In this document: one piece after another, positions 50,433-58,997 of the stretch
How the letters are laid out: every line of letters begins with the position of its first letter
Numbering within the stretch: the first letter of the stretch is position 1
Assembly (NCBI GenBank): GCA_947650795.1
Contig: CANSWR010000003.1
Location: 1 to 58,997 of the forward strand
DNA: 58,997 nt
Reading direction: 5' to 3'
From: an uncultured Bacillota bacterium
Lineage (GTDB): Bacteria > Bacillota_I > Bacilli_A > RF39 > UBA660
Notes under the pieces: model-generated
Databases searched by the model: none
Told to the model about the DNA's origin: nothing
The model's input: only the letters and a program-made list of their open reading frames with translations
Program-made: the position numbers and the translations under genes

Positions 50433-52523
50433 TTATCTTTTATAATGTTTTATTTTGTATTTTTTATTTATGCTAATTTGTATAGTTCCATCATATGCTG
50501 TATTGTAGACTTTACTTATAGTTTTTAATCTATTTAAAACTTCAATATTAGGATGATTAAAGCGATTATTAAGACCTGAGCTAATAATGCTAGTTTTAGG
50601 TTCTACTTTTTTTAAAAATTCTAAGCTTGAACTGGTTTTACTTCCGTGGTGTCCCACTTTTAATACATCTATATCTTGCAAATCATATTTTTTTATTAAG
50701 TCTTGTTCTACCTTTATTCCTGCATCTCCCATAAATAGAAATTTATGATTATTAACCTCTGTATAAATTACAGATGAATTATCATTCTCATTATTATAAT
50801 CTTTTTTATTTAATAAATATAATTTGTTATTTTCAATGTTTAACTCTTCAATACATGAATAATATGATATACCTTTTTTCTTTAATAGTTTAATTAAATT
50901 TTCTTCTAGTTCATTAATTGTACCACAATTGAATATTACTTTTTCTACTTTAAAATTTTCAACTAGTTTTTGTGCTTCGCCCATGTGATCGTAATCGCCA
51001 TGAGTTAGAATTAGATAATTAAGTTTATATACTCCTATACTTCTCATAAAAGGTATTAATGTATCTTTATATATTTCGTATTCTTTATTCGGTATTTTCC
51101 ATTTTTCTCTTTTAAACTTTATTTTTCCTCCTGTATCAATTAATATGGCAGAAGATTTATGTGGCGTCAATATGAGTGCCGAATCTCCTTGTCCTACATC
51201 TAAAAAGTATATTAATGTTTCATCACTTAAATAAGGATATATTTTCCATAATATAAGAATTAATATTATAGGAAGTATTATCCATTTCTTCTTTGTTTTA
51301 ATTAATATTAAGAGAAAAAAATAATATAGAAATACAATAATAATACTAATACTTGGGAAATATAAAATCAAGTTAACTCTAGTGAGCAACAATGATAAAT
51401 TTTCCATAATGGATGTGAAAAACGTTAATATTTCATTAAAATAAGGAAATATATATACTATAATTGTTAATGGAAATATAATGTAGCTTACAAATGGAAC
51501 AAAGATAAGATTAAATAAAATTCCTAATATATTGATACTACCAAAAAAATATAATGATACGCCTAAACTTGAAATAAATGATATTGTACTTACTAAAAGT
51601 AAACTTAAAATATAGGTTTTATTTTTGATTAAATTAGATGATATTATTAGAAAAAAAGTAGTCGTAAATGTAAGTATAAATCCAACTTGATAGATTATAA
51701 ATGGATTTAGTAATACAATTATGCTAAAAGTTAAGAATAATATATTGATAGTTTTTATGTTAAGATTATATATTTTATTTATTCCAATTAGAAAAAATAA
51801 TAATACTGCTCTCAACATTGATGGACTAAATCCTGTTATAAAAGTAAATATCAATAACACTAAAAATACTAAAAAATATTTAAGTATAGGTTTTAATTTT
51901 TTTAGTATTTTAAGTAGAAATGAACTAAATATACAAACATGAAGTCCTGATAAAGCGAATAGATGACTAATTGAATTAGTTCTATAACTTGATAAAATAT
52001 TATTACTTAAATTGTCAGTATTACCTAATATGTAAGCATATATATATTTATTATCTATTGAAGATGCTCGTTTATAAGCTATGTTTTTAAGTTTGTACAA
52101 AATATTGTCAGTTTTTTTGATGATTTTTAGTTCTTCAATGTTTATTTTATAATATATTTTATTAAAGTATAAATACTTTTTATAATTAAATGAATTAGGT
52201 ATTGTGTTATTATTTGGAATAGTTAATTCGCCTTTTACTTCTATAAGATCGTCAAATTCCAATTTCTCTTTAAAATAATCTTTTTCTTCTTTAGTTTTAA
52301 TATAATATGTTCCTACTATTTTTTCTTCGCCACATAAAGTTAATGTTAGTTTATTACCATCAATTTGATAGTCTTCTATTCTTAATAAAAAATTAGTTTC
52401 ACTAATATCATATTTGCTTTTATAATTAGGAATTAGAGTCACTGCTAAACTATAAAATAATATTAGTAATGCAATGACTCTATAAATGTGATTAGACTTC
52501 AATATATTCTTTAATCTTTTCAT
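50433..52523 (-). CDS. comEC: DNA uptake channel ComEC/Rec2
   Basis: Forms the membrane channel through which single-stranded DNA enters competent cells. The ATG at 52523 is chosen, giving 696 residues; a GTG 21 nt earlier is possible and ribosome signals are weak for both. N-terminal helices and OB region, competence core (SHLFALSGLHVCIFSSFLLK), then a metallo-beta-lactamase domain (IYFLDVGQGDSALILTPHKS, ILTHGDYDHMGEAQ, VGHHGSKTSSS) with its His/Asp residues intact. The start lies inside comEA. Confidence 0.95.
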   Translation of the reverse strand: MKRLKNILKSNHIYRVIALLILFYSLAVTLIPNYKSKYDISETNFLLRIEDYQIDGNKLTLTLCGEEKIVGTYYIKTKEEKDYFKEKLEFDDLIEVKGELTIPNNNTIPNSFNYKKYLYFNKIYYKINIEELKIIKKTDNILYKLKNIAYKRASSIDNKYIYAYILGNTDNLSNNILSSYRTNSISHLFALSGLHVCIFSSFLLKILKKLKPILKYFLVFLVLLIFTFITGFSPSMLRAVLLFFLIGINKIYNLNIKTINILFLTFSIIVLLNPFIIYQVGFILTFTTTFFLIISSNLIKNKTYILSLLLVSTISFISSLGVSLYFFGSINILGILFNLIFVPFVSYIIFPLTIIVYIFPYFNEILTFFTSIMENLSLLLTRVNLILYFPSISIIIVFLYYFFLLILIKTKKKWIILPIILILILWKIYPYLSDETLIYFLDVGQGDSALILTPHKSSAILIDTGGKIKFKREKWKIPNKEYEIYKDTLIPFMRSIGVYKLNYLILTHGDYDHMGEAQKLVENFKVEKVIFNCGTINELEENLIKLLKKKGISYYSCIEELNIENNKLYLLNKKDYNNENDNSSVIYTEVNNHKFLFMGDAGIKVEQDLIKKYDLQDIDVLKVGHHGSKTSSSLEFLKKVEPKTSIISSGLNNRFNHPNIEVLNRLKTISKVYNTAYDGTIQISINKKYKIKHYKR

Positions 52524-53229
52524 ATACTGATTCGCCAATACCACTCACATTTTTTATTTCATCTATAGTTTTAAAGGCACCATGAGTATTTCTATAATCG
52601 ATTATTTTATCTGCTTTAGATTCCCCTATGCCATTTAAAGACATAAGCTCTTCTTTAGTAGCAGTGTTAATATTCACAAGTGTATTCAACTTATTCTCTT
52701 CTTTATTGTTAGATTCTTCTTTTTGTTCTTCCTTTTCTTCTATAATACTTGTAATAATCTTTTCTTCAGTTAAACATGCTTTGTTAGTTACTTCACAGTA
52801 AATGTTTTTATTTTCTTCTTGTTTCATTTTTTCTATTTCTTCAAAACTATTTACTATGATAACATCTTCGTCTTTTAGCTTTTTACTTAAATTCAAGTAT
52901 CTCGTATAAGCACCTTCTTTTAAACCACCTGCTTCGTTTATAGCGTCTATTACTCTTCCATCTTCCGTTAAACTATAAACACCTTCATTTACTACAAATC
53001 CTTTAACATCTACTTTAATTATTTTTGGGTCATCAGTTTTCTCTTCTTTGGCAATGCTATCTGTTTGCTTTTCTACAATTGACGCGATTATTTCTTTATC
53101 TTTATTTGAATTTAGTCTTTTATCTATCTGGAAAAATGATAAACAAGTTATGACAATTAAAATAGCTAACATTAAACATAAGATAATCTGTTTTTTATAA
53201 GATTCATAAAAATTTTTTAGGTTCTCCAT
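52492..53229 (-). CDS. comEA: Competence DNA receptor ComEA
   Basis: Membrane-anchored DNA-binding protein that hands DNA to ComEC. 245 residues: anchor helix at 14-34, an SLBB domain (IKVDVKGFVVNEGVYSL near 69), a flexible Glu/Lys-rich linker with two Cys, and a C-terminal double helix-hairpin-helix (LVNINTATKEELMSLNGIGE, FKTIDEIKNVSGIGESVYEK). Consensus promoter and GGGAGGTG ribosome site; comEC overlaps its end. Confidence 0.95.
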   Translation of the reverse strand: MENLKNFYESYKKQIILCLMLAILIVITCLSFFQIDKRLNSNKDKEIIASIVEKQTDSIAKEEKTDDPKIIKVDVKGFVVNEGVYSLTEDGRVIDAINEAGGLKEGAYTRYLNLSKKLKDEDVIIVNSFEEIEKMKQEENKNIYCEVTNKACLTEEKIITSIIEEKEEQKEESNNKEENKLNTLVNINTATKEELMSLNGIGESKADKIIDYRNTHGAFKTIDEIKNVSGIGESVYEKIKEYIEV

Positions 53230-53252
53230 TTTTTCACCTCCCTTCTAAATTA

Positions 53253-53281
53253 AATTTATCATATAAATTTTTAATAGTCAA
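53253..53281 (-). promoter_or_regulatory. Sigma-A promoter of comEA-comEC
   Basis: Minus-strand TTGACT (53276-53281), 17 nt, TAAATT (53253-53258). A second TTGACT lies 10 nt upstream. The stretch 53282-53403 beyond is AT-rich with no gene. Confidence 0.7.
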
Positions 53282-53403
53282 ATGCAGTCAAAATTAAAAA
53301 TTGAGCTATTTTTTTAAAAAAATTTGCCTTATTTGCGTTCGTGTTTTTTAAAAAGTGGCATTAAAATTAAAAATCGGTTCTTCAATTTTCAAAATTGTTT
53401 TAT

Positions 53404-53433
53404 ATAAAAAAATATAAGAAATTTTCATTCTTA
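53404..53433 (-). terminator. Terminator of dnaE
   Basis: TAAGAA (53415-53420) pairs with TTCTTA (53428-53433), overlapping the stop codon; a long T tract follows on the minus strand. Confidence 0.75.
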
Positions 53434-56325
53434 CATTTTTTCGATTTTATTTGCTACTAATTGATAATCACTCATCCGTCTTTCGATTCTTCCCATTACT
53501 TTTATTATATCACCTTTTTTTATTCCAAATGAATTTTCATAAACAATTGGAAATACTATTATTGTAATTTTTCCAGTATCATCAGAAGCACTTATAAATG
53601 CCATTTTTTCTTTTTTCTTTGTTGTAGCTTCTTTAAGGGAGTCTATCATACATAAAACATTTATGATTTTATCAAAGTATTTGGTTGCATCTTTTAAAAG
53701 ACATATATTATCTCTTTTAAATTTAGTAACTGGATGATTTTTTATATAAAATCCATATAATTCATATTCCATTTTTATTATTTCATTTTCAGTAAATTCT
53801 TCTTCATATATTATCTGTGGTTTTTCTACAAATGATTCATCTAAATCTTTGCAAAGATTTGCATAATAAGTCCCCGCTGGTAGCATGTTTATCATTGTTT
53901 TTCTGTTTAAACCAAATATATCACAAGATCCTGATATAATAAGGTTTTCTATTGCTTTAATGTTTGTTTTACTATTGTATATTCTTTTTAAAAAATCAAA
54001 ATAATCTATAAAATTGCCTTTTTCTCTTTCTGTTAAAATATTACATACAGTTTCTTTTCCAATACTTTTTATTATTGTAAGAGGCAATATTATTTTTTTA
54101 TCTTTTACTAAGTATTTATCTCTACTTTCGTTTATATTTATTTGTTCAAATGTTATTCCATAAGTTCTCGCTTCATCAATGTATTCCTTTGTTTTTATTT
54201 CGCTTCCAATTACTGAATTTAATTCAGTAGTCATGAAATATTCTATAAAGTGTGCTTTTAGGAATGCCATTTGAAATGCTACTAATGAATATGCTACAGA
54301 ATGAGATTTGTTAAAACCATAATTAGCAAATTTTAAGACTAAATCGTATATTTCTTCAGCAGATTCTTTTTTGTAACCATTGTTTGTAGCACCTTTTATA
54401 AAGTCATCTCTATATTTTATTATTATTTCTTCTTTCTTTTTGCTCATAGCACGTCTTATATTATCAGCAATACTATAAGGAAATCCGCCTATTCTTTTTA
54501 AAATTTCTAAAATTTGTTCTTGATATACAATTATGCCATTTGTATTTTCTAAAATATTTTGTAATTCTGGAACTATGTAATGAGGTTTTTTGCGTTTTTC
54601 TCTAACAGCAATAAATTCTGGAATGCTTTCTCTAGGGCCTGGCCTATATAATGCTATTGCACTAACTAAGTCATCAAAAGTTTTAACTTTGAGACTTTTT
54701 AAAAATGACATCATTCCTTCACTTTCAAATTGAAATATTCCTATAGTATTAACATCATAAAATAATTTTAAAGTTTTATCGTCTGTAAGAGGAATCTTAT
54801 TGACATCAATGTAAATGTTCTTTTCTTCTTTTATTTTGCTCACTATTGTACCTATAGTAGTTAAATTTTTTATTGCTAAAAAATCCATTTTAAGTAAGCC
54901 TATAGATTCAAGATATTCCATAGTATATCCTGTAAGTAATGTGTCTGCACTTTTATAAAGAGGCACTTTGTTTTTTAATGGTTCATCACTGATTATAACA
55001 CCTGCTGCATGTATACTTGTGTGTCTTTTAATTCCTTCTAATTTTTTAGATATTCTTACAAGTTTTTCATATTCTATATCACTATCTTTTACTGAATTAA
55101 AATAAGGACTTTTTTCTAAATCAGTAAAAGTTTCTTTATCTTTTATGGTACTAACTAATTTGTCTATTTTTGAAGTGGACATTTTTAAAATTCTTCCAAC
55201 ATCTCTTAATACTTGCTTAGATAGTAATGTTCCAAATGTAATTATATTTGCAACGTTTTCATGGCCATATTTGTCTTTTACATAGTTAATTAGTTCGTCT
55301 CGTCTTAGATATTCAATGTCTATATCTATATCTGGCATTGTTATTCTTTCTGGATTTAAAAATCTTTCAAATATCAAATCATATTTAATTGGATCTATCT
55401 CTGTTATTCCTATAGAATAGCTAACTAAACTTCCTGCAGCACTACCACGGCCAGGTCCTACAATAATTTTATTTTTTTTAGCATATAAAATAAAATCATA
55501 TACAATTAAAAAATAGTCTGTAAATCCCATTGTATTTATTATATTTAATTCTTCGTTTAGTCTATATTGATAATTTTTTGGAACGTTGCCATTTAGTCTT
55601 TTATTTAAACCTTTATTAGATAATGTTTCAAGTAATTCAACTTTATTTGTGCTATATTCAGGTAATTTAAACTTAAATTTAGGTAGCTGAATATCTATTA
55701 ATTTCGTAAATTCTTTTGTAGTTTTGGCGTCATTTTCTTCTATATCTTTATTTATATGGTTATTAAATATGTAATTATCATATGAGTCTATTGTTTTTCC
55801 GTCTTTTATCATATTTAAATATATTAAGTATTCTTTGTCTATTTCATTTATATATAATCCTTCTGTCATGTAGACTATTTTATCTGTTTCAAGAAGTGCA
55901 TTTCGCTTTTCTTCTAATGTTTTGTATGAAATGTATACAGTATCATAAATTTCTTTATATTTTAAATAATTTATTGCATCATTTGTGACACAAATTAAAT
56001 CATTATTTCTTTCTTTTATGTAATCTATATTAAGACCATTTATATTTCTTTCACTAACAATATTAAGCAAGTTTACATATCCGTTATAGTTTTTAGCATA
56101 TAAAATCATTTCTAAGTTTTCTATATTTATTTTAATTCCAACTATAGGTTTTATGTTATTTTCATTACAAGATTTTATGAATTCCATACAACTAAACATA
56201 TTTGAGTCAGTTATTCCTAGAGCATTAATTTGATTTTCTTTTGCAAACAAAATTAATGTTTCTATTTTTATTAAGCTAGATAATAATTCGTAGTGTGTCT
56301 TGATATTTAAAGGTATGTAATTCAT
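53431..56325 (-). CDS. dnaE: DNA polymerase III alpha subunit DnaE
   Basis: Replicative polymerase of the DnaE class; in Bacillus it extends primers with PolC. The ATG at 56325 has AGGAGG 7 nt upstream; 964 residues, shorter than Bacillus DnaE. PHP domain at the N-terminus has lost usual His ligands (TDSN where TDHG is common), so it is non-catalytic. Palm motifs VGPGRGSAAGSLVSYSIGI and MPDIDIDI carry the catalytic Asp residues. Also SIHAAGVIIS, MDFLAIKNLTTI, GIFQFESEGM and a C-terminal OB fold (KITIIVFPIVY). Confidence 0.97.
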   Translation of the reverse strand: MNYIPLNIKTHYELLSSLIKIETLILFAKENQINALGITDSNMFSCMEFIKSCNENNIKPIVGIKINIENLEMILYAKNYNGYVNLLNIVSERNINGLNIDYIKERNNDLICVTNDAINYLKYKEIYDTVYISYKTLEEKRNALLETDKIVYMTEGLYINEIDKEYLIYLNMIKDGKTIDSYDNYIFNNHINKDIEENDAKTTKEFTKLIDIQLPKFKFKLPEYSTNKVELLETLSNKGLNKRLNGNVPKNYQYRLNEELNIINTMGFTDYFLIVYDFILYAKKNKIIVGPGRGSAAGSLVSYSIGITEIDPIKYDLIFERFLNPERITMPDIDIDIEYLRRDELINYVKDKYGHENVANIITFGTLLSKQVLRDVGRILKMSTSKIDKLVSTIKDKETFTDLEKSPYFNSVKDSDIEYEKLVRISKKLEGIKRHTSIHAAGVIISDEPLKNKVPLYKSADTLLTGYTMEYLESIGLLKMDFLAIKNLTTIGTIVSKIKEEKNIYIDVNKIPLTDDKTLKLFYDVNTIGIFQFESEGMMSFLKSLKVKTFDDLVSAIALYRPGPRESIPEFIAVREKRKKPHYIVPELQNILENTNGIIVYQEQILEILKRIGGFPYSIADNIRRAMSKKKEEIIIKYRDDFIKGATNNGYKKESAEEIYDLVLKFANYGFNKSHSVAYSLVAFQMAFLKAHFIEYFMTTELNSVIGSEIKTKEYIDEARTYGITFEQININESRDKYLVKDKKIILPLTIIKSIGKETVCNILTEREKGNFIDYFDFLKRIYNSKTNIKAIENLIISGSCDIFGLNRKTMINMLPAGTYYANLCKDLDESFVEKPQIIYEEEFTENEIIKMEYELYGFYIKNHPVTKFKRDNICLLKDATKYFDKIINVLCMIDSLKEATTKKKEKMAFISASDDTGKITIIVFPIVYENSFGIKKGDIIKVMGRIERRMSDYQLVANKIEKM

Positions 56326-56394
56326 TTTAATTCCTCCTATATTCATTATATAATAAGTTAATTTGTATTTCTAGCGAACACTTAAATTTTGCCA

Positions 56395-56420
56395 AATAAA
56401 AAAGAAAGATTTCTCTTTCT
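56395..56420 (-). terminator. Terminator of the pilin gene
   Basis: AAGAAAG (56401-56407) pairs with CTTTCTT (56414-56420), followed by T residues on the minus strand. Confidence 0.8.
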
Positions 56421-56884
56421 TAGTTAATTCCTGTTAAATCTCCTGACGAGCAATCTATTCCAGCTGTTTTACCATTTAGCGCTTGAACATTTTCTTGAAT
56501 ACTATCTACAGACACAGCATCATCAGTTGTGCTAGTATAATAGAAGTTTTTATCAGCCACTGATAATTTAATTATTTTACCTGTCATAGGATCAATTTGA
56601 ACATAATATTTTAATGATTTGTTTTCTGATATATCTAATTTCTTTGTTCCATTTGTTTCTTCTGAGCAATATATAGGACCAGTAGCAGTTCCAAATTGTG
56701 ATGACATATATTCAGATTCAGCTGCTTTATAGATACTTTGTACTTGTGTTACAAATGCTTGTGTTCTTCCACTTGTAAACATTTTTAAAATATTAGGTGT
56801 AACTAACATAAATAATATTGCTAGAATTGCTATAACCGCTAATAATTCAATTAAAGTAAAACCTTTCTTGTTAAGACTTTTCAT
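56420..56884 (-). CDS. ComGC-like major (pseudo)pilin
   Basis: 154 residues, N-terminus MKSLNKKGFTLIELLAVIAI: class III signal with cleavage after Gly8, Phe +1, Glu +5 and a long hydrophobic helix. The body has two Cys (PIYCSEETN and GIDCSSG) that may form a disulfide. The helix region TPNILKMFTSGRTQAF recalls ComGC. It is single, with a consensus promoter, an AGGAGAGG ribosome site and its own terminator, and is about 40 kb from the minor pseudopilin genes. No assembly ATPase is in the window. Confidence 0.82.
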   Translation of the reverse strand: MKSLNKKGFTLIELLAVIAILAILFMLVTPNILKMFTSGRTQAFVTQVQSIYKAAESEYMSSQFGTATGPIYCSEETNGTKKLDISENKSLKYYVQIDPMTGKIIKLSVADKNFYYTSTTDDAVSVDSIQENVQALNGKTAGIDCSSGDLTGIN

Positions 56885-56951
56885 TCTTTATCATCCTCTC
56901 CTTATAATACAAAGCATAACTACTTGCTATATCTTTGTTTACCTTAATTAA

Positions 56952-56980
56952 ATTATACAAAATTAGTAAGTAATAGTCAA
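56952..56980 (-). promoter_or_regulatory. Consensus promoter of the pilin gene
   Basis: Minus-strand TTGACT (56975-56980), 17 nt, TATAAT (56952-56957). The leader can fold through ACAAAG/CTTTGT just before the ribosome site. Confidence 0.85.
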
Positions 56981-57017
56981 TTACTATAAGTCATTATTTT
57001 TTAAAAATGTAAAGATA

Positions 57018-57239
57018 TTATTCTTTTGTAACATTCATAAAAGCATTTATAAGATCAATACCTGTACTTAATTTATCTACTTTATCTCTAAATCTTAAAC
57101 CATATCTTTCTTTCATTTCTGCTAACATTTCTTCTACTTTTGCTCCTCTGTTTAGTTTTTTGTACCAACTAGAATTTTCTCTTAAATATTTAAGCGCATT
57201 AGGGTTGTTATATATTTTTTCTCTAATTTCGTATCTCAT
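57018..57239 (-). CDS. ylbE: YlbE-like protein
   Basis: 73 residues with the YlbE pattern: an N-terminal helix, NALKYLRENSSWYKKLNRGA, then MKERYGLRFRDKVDKLSTGI and a final helix ALINAFMNV-like (IDLINAFMNVTKE). Function unknown in any species. It shares one base with the upstream ylbD-like gene, the same pair as in Bacillus. Confidence 0.8.
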   Translation of the reverse strand: MRYEIREKIYNNPNALKYLRENSSWYKKLNRGAKVEEMLAEMKERYGLRFRDKVDKLSTGIDLINAFMNVTKE

Positions 57240-57619
57240 TAATCATCAAAGAACCTTTCGATTTCTGTATTTTTCTTTTTCACAGTTTTCTTTTCTTCTT
57301 TTTTATCTTGTCTTAATGTTACTATTTCTTCTAAAAATCCTAAAGCTTTTTGAAGAGAGCCTATATTCTCTTCCAATTTATCCATGTCAACATTTTTTAA
57401 ATTTCCTAGTATGCTTTTTACACCATCGCTAACTTTTGTATCACTCTTTTTTTCTTCTTTTTCTATACTAGATTTAAAGTCGTCCCATATTGTATTATCA
57501 CTACCATATATATCATATGTTTCAAAAAGAGCTTGCCAGGTAGTTTTTCCTTCTCTTACAAGATCTGATAAGTATTTGTTTTTCGCCGCAAATTCTTTAA
57601 ACTCTTCTTTTTTACTCAT
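57239..57619 (-). CDS. ylbD: YlbD-like putative spore coat protein
   Basis: 126 residues from the ATG at 57619, just after AGGTGAAACA. Family parts: FKEFAAKNKYLSDLVREGKT then TWQALFETYDIYG (the KxTWQ block), LKNVDMDKLEENIGSLQKAL, and an Arg/Phe-ending tail (TEIERFFDD). Bacillus YlbD is listed as a coat protein. Paired with ylbE. Confidence 0.82.
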   Translation of the reverse strand: MSKKEEFKEFAAKNKYLSDLVREGKTTWQALFETYDIYGSDNTIWDDFKSSIEKEEKKSDTKVSDGVKSILGNLKNVDMDKLEENIGSLQKALGFLEEIVTLRQDKKEEKKTVKKKNTEIERFFDD

Positions 57620-57638
57620 TTGTTTCACCTATTTTATT

Positions 57639-58325
57639 TTATGCGATTTTGTTTGATTTACTACTATTTTCCATGAAACTATAATAGTTTTGGTGACTAA
57701 TTATTATATGGTCTAGTATTTTTATTCCCATTAGTTCTCCTATTTCAATCAACCTGTTTGTGAATTTTATATCTTCTTTGCTTGGAGTAGTGTCTCCAGT
57801 TGGATGATTATGCATGATTATTATGAATGTTGCACTTTCTAATAGAGCACTTTTAAATATTTCTCTTGGATGAAGCGTTATGTTATCAACAGTTCCTTTA
57901 TATAATTCTTCTTTTTTTATTAAATTTAATTTTGTGTCATATAAAAGAACAAAGAATTTTTCTTGTAATTCTCCATAGAAATCATTTTTATAATATTTAA
58001 AAATTTTTTTAGGATTATCTAATTTTATTTTTGCTTGGTTTTCTTTAAACGCTCGTCTTCCCAACTCGAAAGCTGCGACTATAGTACTTGATTTTGCATT
58101 TTTTATTCCTTTTATTTTGTTTAGTCTGTTTATGCTTGTATTTTTCAATTTATTTAAAGATCCTATTTCTTTTAAAATTCTATTAGATAATACATTTACA
58201 GATTCTTCTTTGTTGCCAGTTCTAAGTAATATTGATAAAAGTTCTGTATTTGATAAACTTTTAATTCCAAAGTTTATTAATTTTTCTCTTGGTTTTTCAT
58301 TTTCTATTATTTCATTTAGTTTCAT
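57639..58325 (-). CDS. radC: RadC-family JAB/MPN protein
   Basis: 228 residues. N-terminal helix-hairpin-helix region (KPREKLINFGIKSLSNTELL, INRLNKIKGIKNAKS), then the JAB1/MPN domain with Glu in KFFVLLYDTKLNLIKKEELY and zinc motif MHNHPTGDTTPSKED. Often called a DNA repair protein, though its role is debated. The neighbour upstream is spoIIB-like, the order known from Bacillus. Confidence 0.94.
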   Translation of the reverse strand: MKLNEIIENEKPREKLINFGIKSLSNTELLSILLRTGNKEESVNVLSNRILKEIGSLNKLKNTSINRLNKIKGIKNAKSSTIVAAFELGRRAFKENQAKIKLDNPKKIFKYYKNDFYGELQEKFFVLLYDTKLNLIKKEELYKGTVDNITLHPREIFKSALLESATFIIIMHNHPTGDTTPSKEDIKFTNRLIEIGELMGIKILDHIIISHQNYYSFMENSSKSNKIA

Positions 58326-58400
58326 ATAATCCTTTCTTATGAAACCTTGTTTAACTCCTAAACTTTATAATACTCTAAATATATTTAATTCTCAAGTAAT

Positions 58401-58838
58401 TTATTTGTCTTTTTGAGAAAGCAACTTATTTATTTCATTAAGACTTGCTTTTACTACTGTATTTATGTTTTTTTTATTGCTAGTATTTTTGATTATGTTA
58501 TCATAGGCACTTAAATTGTTCTCAAATTCTTCGTTTGTTATTTTAATTACTTTTTTAAAGTTTTCTTTTCCATTTAGGTATAATGATATAAGTTTATTAT
58601 AAACTTCTTCATCTTTTGTTACGCCTATAAATATTTTGTATAATTCTCCTTCTTTTCTAACAATGTAGTTTTCGTAAGATTTGGTAGCTTCAGATAAATT
58701 GTCATAGTCTTTGTAAGCACCTGCTTGTATTAGATATACTTCTGTATATTCCTTTTCTGTTTTTGTATAAAATTTATATATAATGAAAGAAAAACATAGA
58801 GAAATTGCTAATAATATGACTAGTATTTTTTTGTTCAT
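58401..58838 (-). CDS. SpoIIB-like SPOR-domain membrane protein
   Basis: 145 residues from the ATG at 58838 (AGGTG 6 nt upstream). Short inside, a helix at 5-23, then an outer SPOR-like domain: VYLIQAGAYKDYDNLSEATK, SYENYIVRKEGELYKIFIGV and NKLISLYL. SPOR domains bind denuded peptidoglycan at septa. In Bacillus the SPOR protein SpoIIB, which helps engulfment, stands just upstream of radC (with maf between), so spoIIB is the likeliest identity. It is much shorter than Bacillus SpoIIB. Confidence 0.7.
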   Translation of the reverse strand: MNKKILVILLAISLCFSFIIYKFYTKTEKEYTEVYLIQAGAYKDYDNLSEATKSYENYIVRKEGELYKIFIGVTKDEEVYNKLISLYLNGKENFKKVIKITNEEFENNLSAYDNIIKNTSNKKNINTVVKASLNEINKLLSQKDK

Positions 58839-58889
58839 AATTTTCACCTATTATTAGTATATCTTTATGTTTTATGTAAATTTGTCGAA

Positions 58890-58994
58890 TTAATTTGTTT
58901 CTATGAAATTTTTATAAATATTTAGTTGTTCTAAGGATTCATTAGCGTACTCACCTCTGGACAGTTTTTTATAATTAAGAAAAAGTAGATATAT
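58890..58994 (-). other. Coding-like fragment at the window's right edge
   Basis: The minus strand reads LNYKKLSRGEYANESLEQLN and ends in TAA at 58890, with protein-like composition. An in-frame TAA appears at 58995-58997, and no ATG, GTG or TTG lies between, so it cannot be a complete gene. It may be the broken 3' end of one, or chance. Confidence 0.25.
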
Positions 58995-58997
58995 TTA

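Noticed and set aside
1-58997. tRNA or rRNA genes and CRISPR arrays
   Set aside because: No TPsiC-like GTTCGAATC signatures, conserved rRNA blocks or regularly spaced direct repeats were noticed on reading; a tRNAscan-SE and CRISPR-finder run would settle this.

Overview
The window is about 59 kb of very AT-rich DNA (by eye roughly three quarters A+T) with short gaps, strong Shine-Dalgarno sites and many TTGACW-17-TATAAT promoters. TGA acts as a stop (for example at 42161-42163) and Trp is TGG, so the code is standard rather than the mycoplasma code. Gene content points to a spore-forming, potentially competent, low-GC Bacillota: spoIIM, spoIVB, ylbJ, a spoVID-ysxE pair, ylbD-ylbE and a SPOR-domain spoIIB-like gene, plus comEA, comEC, comN, a ComGC-like pilin and further pseudopilins. 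I would place it among uncultured gut Bacilli of the RF39 type or near them; that placement is inference. Nearly all genes are on the minus strand, as expected for one co-oriented replication arm.

Layout. 1-1.4 kb: the 3' part of a rolling-circle (HUH) replication gene and a helix-turn-helix regulator with its own operator, an accessory scar. 1.5-9.8 kb: mnmA, spoIIM, uppS, tex, a large alpha-solenoid protein and spoIVB. 9.9-12.9 kb: a nusB-xseA-ankyrin-xseB operon and two small unknown genes. 13-16.1 kb: a YlbL/SepM-like protease, ylbJ and three pseudopilin genes. 16.1-16.8 kb: a small island with an apparently leaderless membrane-protein gene whose 3' end is repeated as a perfect 20-bp inverted copy just past its terminator. 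16.8-22.5 kb: ysxE-like, spoVID-like, a small gene, lonA, a candidate structured small RNA, and holA. 22.5-26.2 kb: a three-gene cluster (11-residue peptide, degenerate CPBP membrane protein, anchored surface protein), then an RnfC-like fragment protein, rdgB and an NrtR-like regulator. 26.3-33.1 kb: uvrC and the rimP-nusA-ylxR-infB-rbfA operon. 33.4-41.9 kb: an XRE gene, a J-like/parvulin fusion, rnhB, dxs, an unknown gene, smc and rnc. 41.9-50.4 kb: yidD with a ZnuA-like lipoprotein, ruvAB, dtd-rel and comN-secDF. 50.4-58.9 kb: comEC, comEA, dnaE, a pilin, ylbE-ylbD, radC and the spoIIB-like gene.

Most of the window is ordinary housekeeping, and the gene pairings (dtd-rel, ruvAB, comN-secDF, rnc-smc, spoVID-ysxE, ylbD-ylbE, radC-spoIIB) match Bacillus-type neighbourhoods. 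The points that most deserve a second look are the 16.2-16.7 kb island (type I toxin-antitoxin-like geometry), the small RNA at 21.2 kb, the 11-residue peptide cluster at 23-24 kb, the membrane-crossing J-like/parvulin fusion at 34 kb, the histidine-less ZnuA-like lipoprotein at 42 kb and the Rel protein with a broken hydrolase motif at 47 kb. All functional statements rest on reading motifs by eye; no database search was run.
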